Assembly: GCA_022496805.1 (NCBI GenBank)
Contig: CM040103.1
Coordinates: 12,914,001 to 12,978,000, forward strand
Direction of reading: 5' to 3'
DNA: 64,000 nt
Source of the DNA: Pohlia nutans
Lineage: Eukaryota; Streptophyta; Bryopsida; Bryales; Mniaceae
Below are positions 1 to 9,850 of this stretch, one piece after another; positions within the stretch are counted from its first letter, which is position 1, and every line of letters starts with the position of its first letter. The position numbers and the translations under genes were made by a program. The notes beneath the pieces were generated by a model. That model worked only from the letters and a program-made list of their open reading frames with translations. It had not been told where the DNA came from and did no database searches.

Positions 1-454
1 ACTGAATGTAAACAAGTGTAGTTGTTGGTATCCTATGAGTTTGACGCATATCAATTAAATTTTGTTTATAATTTCCACATGTCATCTTGTGATTGATTTA
101 GAATGACATGGACCTTTCAGAATCTGACGTGGAAATCCAATTTCCACATCATGAATCTGACCCTCATGCATGTACGGTGGCATTCAAATTAATATCCTCA
201 CAGCAGTGAAGAGGATAAGACTTGTGCTCAATAGTCAGAATATGCAAGCAACTTTCATACTTGCATGCAGAAAATAATTATCTGCATAGAATATAAAGTA
301 CCATTTAGTTCTTAAAGAATTATTACCTCTGAAATGTTAAAAAAAAAACATGGATTCTCCTTTGAGAAAGTGTTTTTACCTCTTTTACAACCTTTTCAAA
401 CATTACAATTCATATCAACATGAATCTAACAATTTAATGTTTAATTTTTTTCTT
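1..454. other. AT-rich intergenic DNA
   Basis: I see no open frame of note, no splice-flanked exon and no clear terminal repeat here. Confidence 0.5.
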
Positions 455-534
455 TTAATGTACTCTTATTTGTTCACTCTAAATAGTTCAAATATGGAGA
501 AGAGCTTAGTGGCCTCTCATTATTAGGTGTGTAG

Positions 535-992
535 GAGCATATGTGTTTTGGAGGGACCAACGCAAAGATTTGGTGTAGTCATCTCCATTTGCTTCAAAGT
601 TTGGCCCAACAACTACCCACTAACGCTAAATAATAGTTTTTCGAGCCAAAGTTTGAGGTTTCCCCGCCATCCAGAGAAGCTTTGGCGCAAGCAAATTTCT
701 CACACCAAGCAAGCAAAGATGCACAATCAACAATTAAATACCAAGCTTGAACACTATTCACCGGCCCGTGCTTCAAGGTCAACAATTAAATAACAAGCTT
801 GAAGACTATTCACCGGCCCGTGCTTCAAGGTCATCAAGTTCCTTTCATAAAATCTTCATTTTATAAGTTGCCTTGGTGTTCGCTCTAGGAATGTTGTTGG
901 GGTACTTCTTGTATAACATTCCTCTAAGTTGAAAATGGCCCTCAAAGTAATACTTGGCGGACATATTTTCTCTGGAATTGTTGGGCTTGCTC
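535..992. mobile_element. Tourist/Harbinger-like MITE nested in a foldback MITE
   Basis: In an uninterrupted copy the host reads GTGTAAGAGCTTGG. Here it is split between TAG (532-534) and TAA (993-995), a degraded 3-bp TAA target duplication. The ends GAGCA and TGCTC fit PIF/Harbinger-type MITEs. The right end contains AATTGTTGGGCTTGCTC. It holds no coding sequence I recognise and has an internal 52-bp duplication. Confidence 0.6.
727..830. repeat. 52-bp tandem duplication
   Basis: Two nearly identical 52-bp units (727-778 and 779-830), each containing ACTATTCACCGGCCCGTGCT, inside the nested MITE. Confidence 0.9.
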
Positions 993-1399
993 TAAGAGCT
1001 TGTTGGTCTTCAAACTCATGCACAACTAGTTTATCCGTCAAAAAAGACGGTTAAACTAGTTTACCATGAGTTTAAAAACCACCAAGCTCTTACACACCTA
1101 ATAGGGAGAGACCACCAAGCTCTTTCAAACTTCATAACTATTCAGAGTGAACAAATAAGAGTAAATTAAATGAAAACACATGGTATCTTACTCAAACACC
1201 ACTTGACTTTTAGGATAACTCCATTGTCACAAAGTAAGTCATCAAATATTTAATATTTAATTTTACAACAAGATTATTTTAAAAATAGAATTTTACATAC
1301 TAGAGGTGTTATAACATTTGTTAGACTAGGATCCTAACACCTTGGAATCATTACTAAGATTGAAAATTAGAATCACCATTATGAATTGGAAAGACTTAT

Positions 1400-1519
1400 C
1401 ACTAGTAGAAAAGGTGGTGTTCTCAAGGGAGATGCCCAAGTAAAATCACTATGCATGCGTGGAATTGGGTATTACTTGCTTGGGCATCTTCCTTGGTAGT
1501 GCCACCTTTTCTACTAGTA
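1400..1519. mobile_element. CACTA-like mini-MITE, 120 bp
   Basis: It begins CACTAGTAGAAAAGGTGG and ends CCACCTTTTCTACTAGTA, so the two ends form a near-perfect terminal inverted repeat of about 20 bp. CACTAGTAGAAAA is the typical terminus of CACTA-derived MITEs. A left-hand fragment of the same element lies at 29186-29262. Confidence 0.7.
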
Positions 1520-1594
1520 TTATGCACGTAAAAGAACAACATCATGAAATTGATAATAGTTAATGAGAGAACCTTCTAAGAAATCAATAATTTT

Positions 1595-2163
1595 TATTTA
1601 TAATCCAATTCTCTTTGTACACACTTCCTAAATGCAGTTGAGGTAATGTAACCAAAATCAAAACGAAGATTATCTTTAATAAGGTTAATATTTGGGTTGA
1701 CCCCTAAATGTCTACATCCTTCTCCAGATTTATAGAATTGTAAAGATGCATTATAAAATGCAATCATGAGGAATATTTTGAACTTGATGTATGAATAAAA
1801 GTTGTACATAATGAATTTTAGATTCTTTTAAAATTCAAAACTCTTTTGTAATTCAATTACGAATAAGATATTGACAATATGTCAATGAAATTTGTTGAAA
1901 TGTAGTACTTTAAGTGTAGTGATTTTTGGAGATTTTTTAGGTTGCTTATTTTTATGAGTTGACTTTTTCAAGAGCACTATTAAACTAAAATCTTTGAAAT
2001 TTTGGTGAAACACTGCAACATGAAATGAGTCATAAAAGTTTCACAAATCATTCCCTTTCTAATCAGATCACACATGCATGAAGCGAACTTCCCATAAAAT
2101 AGTGAGAAAACAAAGTTTGCTTTTCTACATCATGCAGAATATGCATGGTTAGGCAGTTAGGGG
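1595..2163. mobile_element. TTAA-type element, degraded copy
   Basis: 1840-2130 matches the interior of the elements at 7780-8685, 12145-12571 and 28091-28538 (shared blocks such as GTAGTGATTTTTGGAGATTT and CACACATGCATGAAG). The right end is AGGGG followed by TTAA at 2164-2167, shared with the next element. The left limit is approximate. Confidence 0.5.
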
Positions 2164-2167
2164 TTAA

Positions 2168-2748
2168 CCCCTAAACGTCACAGCGTCCAGAAACTGGACG
2201 ACGAATGATTTCAAAGCCTTCTCACGTTCTCATCAACGCTTGGATGAAACTCATCCAATTTTTTGGAGATTCTTCACCAAGTTATTGTCCTATCTAATGG
2301 CTAGATTTAGTCATACTAGAGTACATATTTTTCTAAAATTGCAAATGTAGAAGTATGTCAAGTCGTTGACCAAGCCAAAATTGCATTGACTCTAGTTCAA
2401 AGTGGAATCGTGAAAAATGAGGTCATAAATTTCAGAAACACAAAAATTTCAAAGTATCACCACACTTAAGAGTATCTCATTTCAAACTCATTCCAAAAAA
2501 ATTTACTCAAAAAATATAGAAATTTAGTTTGTAATCGAATTTAGAAGGAATTTTTAATTTTAACTTTCAAATTTTATAATTAAATATTGGTGATTGTATT
2601 AGTGAATATAACCGTACGGATGGAATCTAAAATTCAAGATCTAGAACTTCCATATGTATATCAATTCCAAAATATTCTTCTAAATGGTAGTTTATAATGT
2701 TTTTTCTCAAATTGTCAATTCCAGGGACACCCTGGTACGTTAAGGGGT
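2168..2748. mobile_element. TTAA-flanked piggyBac-like MITE, 581 bp
   Basis: Flanked by TTAA at 2164-2167 and 2749-2752. Ends are CCCCTAAACGTC and GTACGTTAAGGGG. The right subterminal part carries the palindrome CAGGGACACCCTG, and the left carries GTCCAGAAACTGGAC. It matches 4083-4673, 39098-39543 and 52687-53248 in the opposite orientation. No transposase is encoded. Confidence 0.75.
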
Positions 2749-2752
2749 TAAG

Positions 2753-3313
2753 AAAACACGTCTTAACACTAAGGTGAGTATATCAGAAATGGAACGAATT
2801 TTTATATACGATTGTCATCATACATACGTTTAGGGGTAGTAAATAATCATGCACAGTGACACGCCATTGTGTTGGGTTTGGGTACACATTGAGGTGGCAG
2901 CCACAAACCGGGTCTTCTTATAAAGAAAAGAGGTGCAAGGAGAACATTCTGTCCATGAGCTCCAAAAACAAAGATGCAGAGATTCAAAGACATCTGTTTC
3001 CGACGCAGCCAACCGACCTAACGCAAATCCTCCAGGTTGCATAAATCTGGGGATTTGTAGTTCAACTTATCGTCATTTCCACAACTGGCAATTGCAGACA
3101 TTGGGACATGAGATCACAAAAAGCTCATTCAAGCTGTCTGTCTGTCCCTCTGTCCATCGGGGTCAATGATTTCATGTACAGGAAATTGGCCAAGTTAACT
3201 TATCACGTACGGAGTTCACAACCAATGGCCGCTAGCAGTTTGGTTTGTCAGCGTGTTTCCATGCATGCCACCACTTGCTCAGCGTCTTGCAGAAGCTGTT
3301 TCCTAATTAAGGG
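2753..3313. other. Unassigned DNA between MITEs
   Basis: Short open frames exist on both strands, but none has a recognisable motif or splice-bounded structure. Confidence 0.4.
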
Positions 3314-3317
3314 TTAA

Positions 3318-3691
3318 GGGCATCCTCAATCTTCACGGTAAGAAGGCCCGCCAACGGCACTTTCCCGGGGTGGAGCCTCCTACGTGACCCAATCCCGCCG
3401 TCAAAGGCTGCAGTAAGTTCACGGCCACTCCAAATGAACCTCATCAGCCGGTACTTTTATCTCCTTTCCCGGAGCTGGAAACTCCACGCTACAGCAGGTC
3501 AAGTGGCGCAGGAGCTGCAATCGAGGAGCGCAGGAGCTCAGGAGCGCAGGAGCGCAGGATGAGGATACAAGAGCGCAACAGGGTTGGGGCCGCTTCAACG
3601 GCATATATATATTTTTTCCATCCTGCTGCCAAAATAGACACGCCAAATGCGGGTGGCGGGCCACCTTGCCGAGGCAAGATTGAGGATGCCC
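3318..3691. mobile_element. Tourist/Harbinger-like MITE with GC-rich core
   Basis: Terminal inverted repeats GGGCATCCTCAATCTT and AAGATTGAGGATGCCC are perfect and flanked by direct repeats TAA (3315-3317 and 3692-3694). It sits exactly in the left TTAA boundary of the next element. The interior is GC-rich, with a short array of GCAGGAGCTC/GCAGGAGCGC units near 3510-3560. Confidence 0.8.
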
Positions 3692-3694
3692 TAA

Positions 3695-4071
3695 CCCTTA
3701 AACCTCAAGGTAAGCCCCATGGGCTTATTTATAAGTGAATAATCAAGAAAAAAGTAGATTTTCTCAACCAAATCAAGTGTGGATTGGTGGGTTGGAAAGT
3801 TACAAAAAAAATCGATCTAGATTGCAAATTTGCGCCTCATTTTAGAGGTTGTGGAATCGTTGGTAAGCAATCAAAGTTGCGAAATTGAACAAGTTTTTGA
3901 GGTTGGGACAGCTGAGATGCCGCAGTGCTACAGTGCTACAGAGCCGGCCAATAGTGTCATGCAGAGCCTTTTTTGCATTTTTTTTTTGTTTTTTTTTTTG
4001 TGTTTTTTTTTCCTCCGAAAATTTAGATGCCTTTTGGGCTGCCCCGCCCAAGCCCTCTTGACGTTTAAGGG
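3695..4071. mobile_element. TTAA-flanked MITE, 377 bp
   Basis: The left end CCCTTAAACCTCAAGG was separated from its TTAA (now 3314-3317) by the TAA-type MITE. The right end GACGTTTAAGGG abuts TTAA 4072-4075. Subterminal palindrome-like blocks include GCCCCATGGGC. A T-rich run lies at 3968-4013. Confidence 0.7.
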
Positions 4072-4082
4072 TTAACTCTTAA

Positions 4083-4673
4083 CCCCTGAACGTACCAGGG
4101 TGTCCCTGGAATTGACAATTTGAGAAAAATCATCATAAAGTACTATGTAAAAGAATATTGTGGAATTGATATACAAATGAAAGTTCTAGATTTTGAATTT
4201 TAAATTCCATCCGTATGGTTTAAATTCACCAATACTATCACCAATATTTAATTCTAAAATTAAAAAAAGTTAAAAATTAAAATTTCCTTCTAAATTCGAT
4301 TACAAACAAAATTTTAATATTTTTTGAGTAAAATTGGTTGGAATGAATTTGAAATGAGATACTCTTACACACGGTGATTCTTTGAAATTTTCGTGTTTCT
4401 TAAATCTATGACTTCATTTTTGCAAGGCCACTTTTGAATTATAGTCAATGCAAGTTTGGCTTGGTCAACGACTTGACATACCTCTACATTTGTTATTTAA
4501 GGAAAATATGTATGACTAAATCAAGTATGACGAAATCCAACCGTTAAATAGGACAACAACTTGGTGAAGAATCTTCAAAAAATTGAATGACTTTCATTTA
4601 AGCATCGATGAGAACGTGAGAAGGGTTTGAATCTATTAGCTGTCCACTTTCTGAACGCTCTAACGTTTAGGGG
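4083..4673. mobile_element. TTAA-flanked piggyBac-like MITE, 591 bp
   Basis: TTAA at 4079-4082 and 4674-4677 bracket CCCCTGAACGTACC...GCTCTAACGTTTAGGGG. The left subterminal part carries CAGGGTGTCCCTG. It is a full-length relative of 2168-2748 in the opposite orientation. Only 3 bp separate it from the preceding element's TTAA. Confidence 0.8.
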
Positions 4674-4677
4674 TTAA

Positions 4678-5133
4678 AAGACCAAGGATTCATCGTCTTA
4701 AAATGTGAAATTCAATTGATCATATAGTGAAAAATATAGTTCAGATGAGACCTGATTTTATATCACTAGTATCATTGAAGAACATTGCATGTGTTGATCG
4801 AAAACTACATTGATTTGAACAAAAAGAAGTCTACATGGGACCTACTCAAATTGCAAAAAAAACACGAGGTTCAATTTAAGCTTCTTGGTCCTTTAGGGGT
4901 TAACTCCAAAAGGATCAAGGATTCATAGTTTTAACATGATACATTCAATTGATCCAATTTTGAAAAATACAATTCAAATGGGACTAAATTTTACATCACT
5001 AGAATGAGTGAAGAACAACATTGCCTCTGTTGCTAAAAAAAATAATTGAACAAAAGGATGTTCACATAGGACCTACTCAAAACTTCAATAAAAAAACACG
5101 AGGCCCAATTTGGGCTTTTTGACCCTTTAGGGG
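4678..5133. mobile_element. Two tandem short TTAA-type units
   Basis: Units 4678-4899 and 4904-5133 are related in sequence: GGATTCAT near the start, TTCAATTGATC, TATCACTAG/CATCACTAG in the middle. Each ends CCTTTAGGGG before TTAA (4900-4903, 5134-5137). A left-end relative with its own terminus CCTCTGAACGACC is at 16329. The left termini of both units look trimmed to the neighbour's TTAA. Confidence 0.6.
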
Positions 5134-5373
5134 TTAACGTTTTACTGTGATAGAGGAAGTGAGGTTGCATTGAGAGTTAAGGGAAGAGCATCCAATTCCC
5201 ATAGTGTTTCCAAAGTTGTTAACTTCTAGATGCGGCATTCATTTTAGAACGCAAATCTAAGCACTTCATAGAGCCTTTATTGACATTTTGACAAACTATC
5301 TATGGTCTATCTAGATTTAAGTTCTAATACGAATGCAATGTTTAGGAATTAACGGATTGGATACATTGTCGGA

Positions 5374-5478
5374 ATTGGGTGCTCCTACCTTATGTTAATT
5401 TTTCATTCACTCAAAGATATTTGATGATAGTTGGTGTTTGACAAAGCCCCGTGGACTAAAGTAGGAGCACCCAAAACC
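5374..5478. repeat. Small inverted repeat, GGAGCACCC type
   Basis: ATTGGGTGCTCCTACCT at 5374-5390 is inverted as GTAGGAGCACCCAAAAC near 5461-5477. A third copy of the motif is near 5909-5926 (TTTTGGGTGCTCCTACCT). The ends resemble those of the 18879-19265 MITE (AGGTAGGAACACCC). Confidence 0.55.
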
Positions 5479-5490
5479 AATAGTTTTACC

Positions 5491-6339
5491 CAATTCTGAT
5501 AAATTTTAGACATAGTAGTCATTCTAAAATGTAAATCTAGGTAAACCGTAGATTAACTTATCATTTTGGTCAACAATCAATAAAGGATCTATGATGTGCT
5601 TCATTACATTCTATAACAATAGGATACTGCACTGCCTAGTGCTTGGTTGATGTTTTTACTCATAGAATCATTTTCCTTGAAACTAGAGTTCACAAAAGAT
5701 GCCACACTTGCTATTATAAGAGGGAATTTTGTAGGAGTCAAGCAAGTAAGACAAACTTACAATGTGAAAACAAAGAGCATCCAAAAGCATCGGAGAGAAT
5801 CTTGGAAACTTTAGTAGGGATACAAAGTTTAGGGCTTAACAAAGTTTGGTAATTTTTGTTCTAAACTGACTACCGTGTCTAAAAGTTATCGAAATTGGGT
5901 ACACTGTTGGTTTTGGGTGCTCCTACCTAAACGGCGGGAGATGACAATCCCAAACCGGTTATAGGATATAACTTACTATGCAATCATTTAATCAAGAAGG
6001 TCCAATTTGATGCATGAATAAAAGTTGTACATTATAAATTTGAGATTCTATTCATATAGCTAGATCTGCGATGCTATCACACTACTAGGAAATCCTATGA
6101 CCGTATCAATAAGAAAACATTGATTGCGGCAATTTATTAGGACGTGTTGTCCCAGTCATTTTCAATTGAAATCTGTTGTTGAAAACACTCGACGTCCAAG
6201 CTCCAAACCTTGGTTTTTACCACCACACCGCATACAAGTTTTGAGGCAAGTGAATAATTTTCTTGATAATTATAAACAAATGTAATCACTGATAATTTTT
6301 TTGCCAAGTAAATTTTTTTTTGCAAAGTAAAAAACTTTT
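5491..6339. other. Intergenic DNA
   Basis: No gene is recognised here. It carries the third GGTGCTCCTACC motif (about 5911-5925). Confidence 0.4.
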
Positions 6340-6690
6340 TGCACACATCAGACATGAGTTTTCTATATTTAGAAAGAATTGATTTTTTTTCCAAAAATAC
6401 AAAGGCTATGAGTTGTTTTTTTAAAGTTTTCATCAAACTTTTGATGTTTCTAGCAATGTAATTTTTTTTTTTCCAATTTCTGTTGCAATACATCATGCAT
6501 GAGTTATTTTTGTGTTTAGAAAAGATTTCAAAAAAAATTGGAGGTTTTTTTTTGGGCCAAAATTGCGTAGGCTGTGAGTTGCTTTTTGATTTTTCAGTGG
6601 ACTTTTGATGTTTTGCACTACATCATGCAAGCAATTTTCTACATTTAGAAAAATTTCAAAAAAAGTTGAATTTTTCTTTTTGGTGCTCAA
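6340..6690. repeat. Degenerate tandem repeat of about 135-145 bp
   Basis: Three diverged units start near 6346, 6490 and 6618, each with ACATCA-GCATGAG-like sequence followed by TTTAGAAA and a T-rich run. The units share CTTTTGATGTTT. The lysine-rich minus-strand frames here are by-products of the T runs. Confidence 0.55.
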
Positions 6691-7412
6691 ATCAAGAAGA
6701 TCAAATTGAGTTCAAAGAAAGTCTAATTTTAAACTCAATTTAACTTGTAATGTTTTAAGAGATCATTTTTAGTTCGATGCCCCCTTTTATGAGCTACCCA
6801 AGATTAAAATATTAAATTTTGTTTAAATTATAATCATCTTTTAATAGGAAATCAGGTATATTTTTGAATCCAATTTGAATCATGCTAATCCAAGTTAAAC
6901 ATCACCTAAGGGAACTTTTAGAAAAACAACACCTCTACATTGTCTTTTGTTACAAATTTTACTATTTCGGAAAAATAATGTTGTTCTTTATAGTACATCT
7001 ATTTTTTTTTGCTTCTATGATGAAAAGTACAATTATAACCAATAGTACCAAATTTTGAATTTCAAAAATATAAAATATAATATTATTGAATTTTTAATGT
7101 TAAATGCTTCTAAATTCCATAAATGAAGATCTAAAAATATTTTGGGAACTTAGACAGTGAGGATATTTTTAAGAAGATTCTAAAAACATTCCCAAAGATT
7201 CTAATATAACGTAAACTATTTTGAAAAGATTCCAAAAGAATTGAAAAGATTCTATTTTACAATATTAAAATGTTTTTGATATCTCCCCTATTTAAAACAT
7301 TATGTCATTAAATTGATTGTTTTACAACATTAGAATTTTATTTTCAAAACCATGACACTCGTAGCACAAAAACTCCTTTGAAAATGAGTAGTATAATATT
7401 ATATTTTTATGA

Positions 7413-7472
<60 letters not shown>

Positions 7473-7779
7473 TACATTATTATATACGATGAACTTGTTG
7501 ACTCTATTTTCAAAGAATTAATCTAAGATTTATATTTTTAAACCTGATTTTCAATGCTTTTGTAAACTTGACGCTTCACAATGTACTTTTCAACATTTTT
7601 AAAATTGTTAAGTTATGAAATTTGTTGAATATTTGTTGATTTGGTCACAATTTTTCTTACATTGCCTAAATCAATAAAAATTAAATGAATTCTTTTTGTT
7701 GTCTAACAAAAAGTTCAAAAATCAGTTAAAACAGTCATTACAGTGCACAGAACCACTAACGTTGATGATAATTTTGTTG
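6691..7779. other. AT-rich DNA with (TA)n
   Basis: A simple (TA)25 run occupies 7415-7464. The 6720-7060 part weakly resembles the 20675-21215 type of TTAA element. No gene is seen. Confidence 0.5.
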
Positions 7780-8685
7780 ATTTGGTCGCCATTGTTTAGT
7801 AGTGTTACCAATATTTTTGCATAAAATTTGAAACTTGAAATTGAAAATTCTTCTGCAACCTTGATTACGAAGAAGATATTGACAGTACATGAAATTTGTT
7901 GTGATTGAAATATAATACTCTAAGGCCTTCTTTACACTACAAGCGAGAAGCTGTGGAAAAAACCTCACAAGGGCGATGGCTCATCCTTGAGATATCAACC
8001 TTTGAACATGACGGCCTTTGGATATAGTATAAAGTGAAAAGGGGCCACAAAATAAAGTGCTAATTTTTTAAATGAAGTTCTTACATATTTCTTAAAAAAT
8101 AAAAAATGTTTGGTTGTGAGAATTTTGGCCAAACGACCCCCCGGATTTTGTGTTAGACCCACCTCTTGAGGTGGGCTTGACACAAAATCCGGGGGCCTTG
8201 AAAAATGATCACTTTTCTTGCCACGAAGGAAAAAAGTGTTGTCCATGTCATTTTCTCCTCCTTCCGTCCCTTGGATTAAAAAATTTGGGTGTAAAGTGAC
8301 ATTCTTTAAATAGTCTTCTCGATTTTAGACCTTCCATTGGCTGAAATTTCTCTCTTCACGGCTTCTCGCATCTAGTGTAAAGAGGCCCTAAGTCTAGTGA
8401 TTTTTGGAGATTTTTTGGTTGCTTAATTTTATGAGTTAACATTTTTAAGAGCACCTTTATACTGAAATCTTCGAATTTTTGGGTGAATCACTATTGCAAG
8501 AAATGAGACATAAAAGTTTCACAAATCATCCTCTTTCTAATTAGATCACACATGCATAAAGCTAACTTCCCATACAAAATATAGTGAAAAAACCACATTG
8601 CAAAAATTCAATGACGGATGAAAAATTTATGTTTGATTCTATACATCGTTCAAAATATGGACGCTTGGTCCTTTAAGAGTAACCT
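7780..8685. mobile_element. TTAA-type element interrupted by a MITE
   Basis: The two parts, about 7780-7920 and 8392-8685, join into a relative of 1595-2163. The right end reads GGTCCTTTAAGAGTAACC, a degraded form of the usual CCTTTAGGGGTTAA. The left limit is uncertain. Confidence 0.5.
7924..8388. mobile_element. Harbinger-like MITE with TAA duplication, 465 bp
   Basis: Ends GGCCTTCTTTACACTA and TAGTGTAAAGAGGCCC are inverted repeats flanked by TAA at 7921-7923 and 8389-8391. Removing the element and one TAA restores TACTCTAAGTCTAGTGATTT. That matches TACTTTAAGTGTAGTGATTT in the uninterrupted relative near 1906. Confidence 0.8.
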
Positions 8686-8710
8686 TTTGCAGTGTTTGAA
8701 TGACCTTGTG

Positions 8711-9036
8711 TACCGTACCTGGAAGGCAGGGTCGGCAGAAAATAAATCCCAAAAACATGCCGAATAAATAAATAAATTTATCACGTATTTTGTCGAAATC
8801 AACAAAAATGAAGTCAACAAAAATTGTAGACAAAAAACAAAAGAAAATGTTTAGTTGCTAGAAAAATTCAATGTTAGTTATTAATAGCCGAATTTTTAAT
8901 AATTATTTTTGAAAGTGCCGACCTCCACTGTTTGAACTTTTATTAATTATTCGACATGAAAGTGCCGACCTCCACTGTTTGAACTTTTATTAATTATTCG
9001 ACATGAAAGTGCCGACCCTGCCTTCCACGTACGGTA
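8711..9036. mobile_element. TACCGTA-ended MITE with internal duplication
   Basis: Left end TACCGTACCTGGAAGGCAGG is inverted at the right as CCTGCCTTCCACGTACGGTA. TGTG flanks both sides. A 55-bp internal unit (GTGCCGACCTCCACTG ... TTCGACATGAAA) is tandemly repeated between about 8913 and 9022. A larger relative lies at 44405-45355. Confidence 0.75.
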
Positions 9037-9850
9037 TGTGCAAATGCATGCAATCTGATATTCTTCCGAAGAAGCTATTCATGAAATACATCACCAATAA
9101 CTCCACGATTACAATGGTGCTTCCTTGTAAAAGGAGGTGGGACTTAGATGAGTTTGACAACATTATCTATGATACTCAACAACTCGTTGTTGAACTGCAG
9201 TCTTTTGAGTCTTAACGTTACCATGCAAACAACTTCGTATGGAATTAGCCTTGACTATTACTATAGGGAATCAATAATTCTAAATAAAGTAAAAGTTGAA
9301 GACTTAAGACCTAGACTAAACTGATATTCATCTCTACTTTAAGATAGAGCTTGGGGTGATGAGAGACTCTCTTTGATTGGACTATGGTTAAGTGATTGAG
9401 CTCTTGCTATGTTCTTAGAGTTCATATATGTAAGTGATAGTAGACGACCTTTAGCACCTGTAGTTTATTTCTATTTTTATGATAAAGTTCCAATAAAGGT
9501 TTTACTTTGATATTTCATCTCAACTCTAGTCTTGCTGTTTGTGAAATTTGTTCTTGGGTTTTTCTGGTGCATATTAAACAGAAGCATGTACATGAGGTAT
9601 GCTTGCGCACAACTAGCTACGATAGTATTTTGATATGCATATAGATTGTGTGTTGTGAGTTTCATTGCATGTTGTATTTATTTTATTTTATTTTGTTTTA
9701 TGAGTCCAGTATGAATATAATTCAAAGTCTAAACCTTCATTTAGAAAGATTGTCATGACTGATTTGTGTCTGAAAGACGGTTAGAATGGTTATCAAGGAG
9801 TTTGATTTGCCCTCGTCTTGCATTTGTTTCGTTTTGTAGCTGAGAGATGA
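9037..9850 (+). other. Upstream region of the F-box locus
   Basis: A 70-codon frame ends at 9215 (residues include RRWDLDEFDNIIYDTQ), but it overlaps the MITE and I cannot connect it to the F-box gene. A plausible splice acceptor, TTTCGTTTTGTAG, ends near 9839. No convincing start codon for the F-box frame was found. Confidence 0.35.

Larger units (their letters stand above)
455..1221. mobile_element. Foldback MITE (GAGTTATCC family), interrupted copy
   Basis: The outer parts (about 455-534 and 993-1221) match the two arms of the intact 359-bp foldback element at 10246-10604. They share the central stem around ACTAGTTTATCCGTC/GACGGTTAAACTAGT and the right terminus TTTTAGGATAACTC. The left terminus beyond 455 is not recognisable. 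The copy is split by a second MITE at 535-992. Confidence 0.75.

Noticed and set aside
6137..6690. Lysine-rich minus-strand frames
   Set aside because: They are produced by T-rich tandem repeats and have no protein-like pattern.
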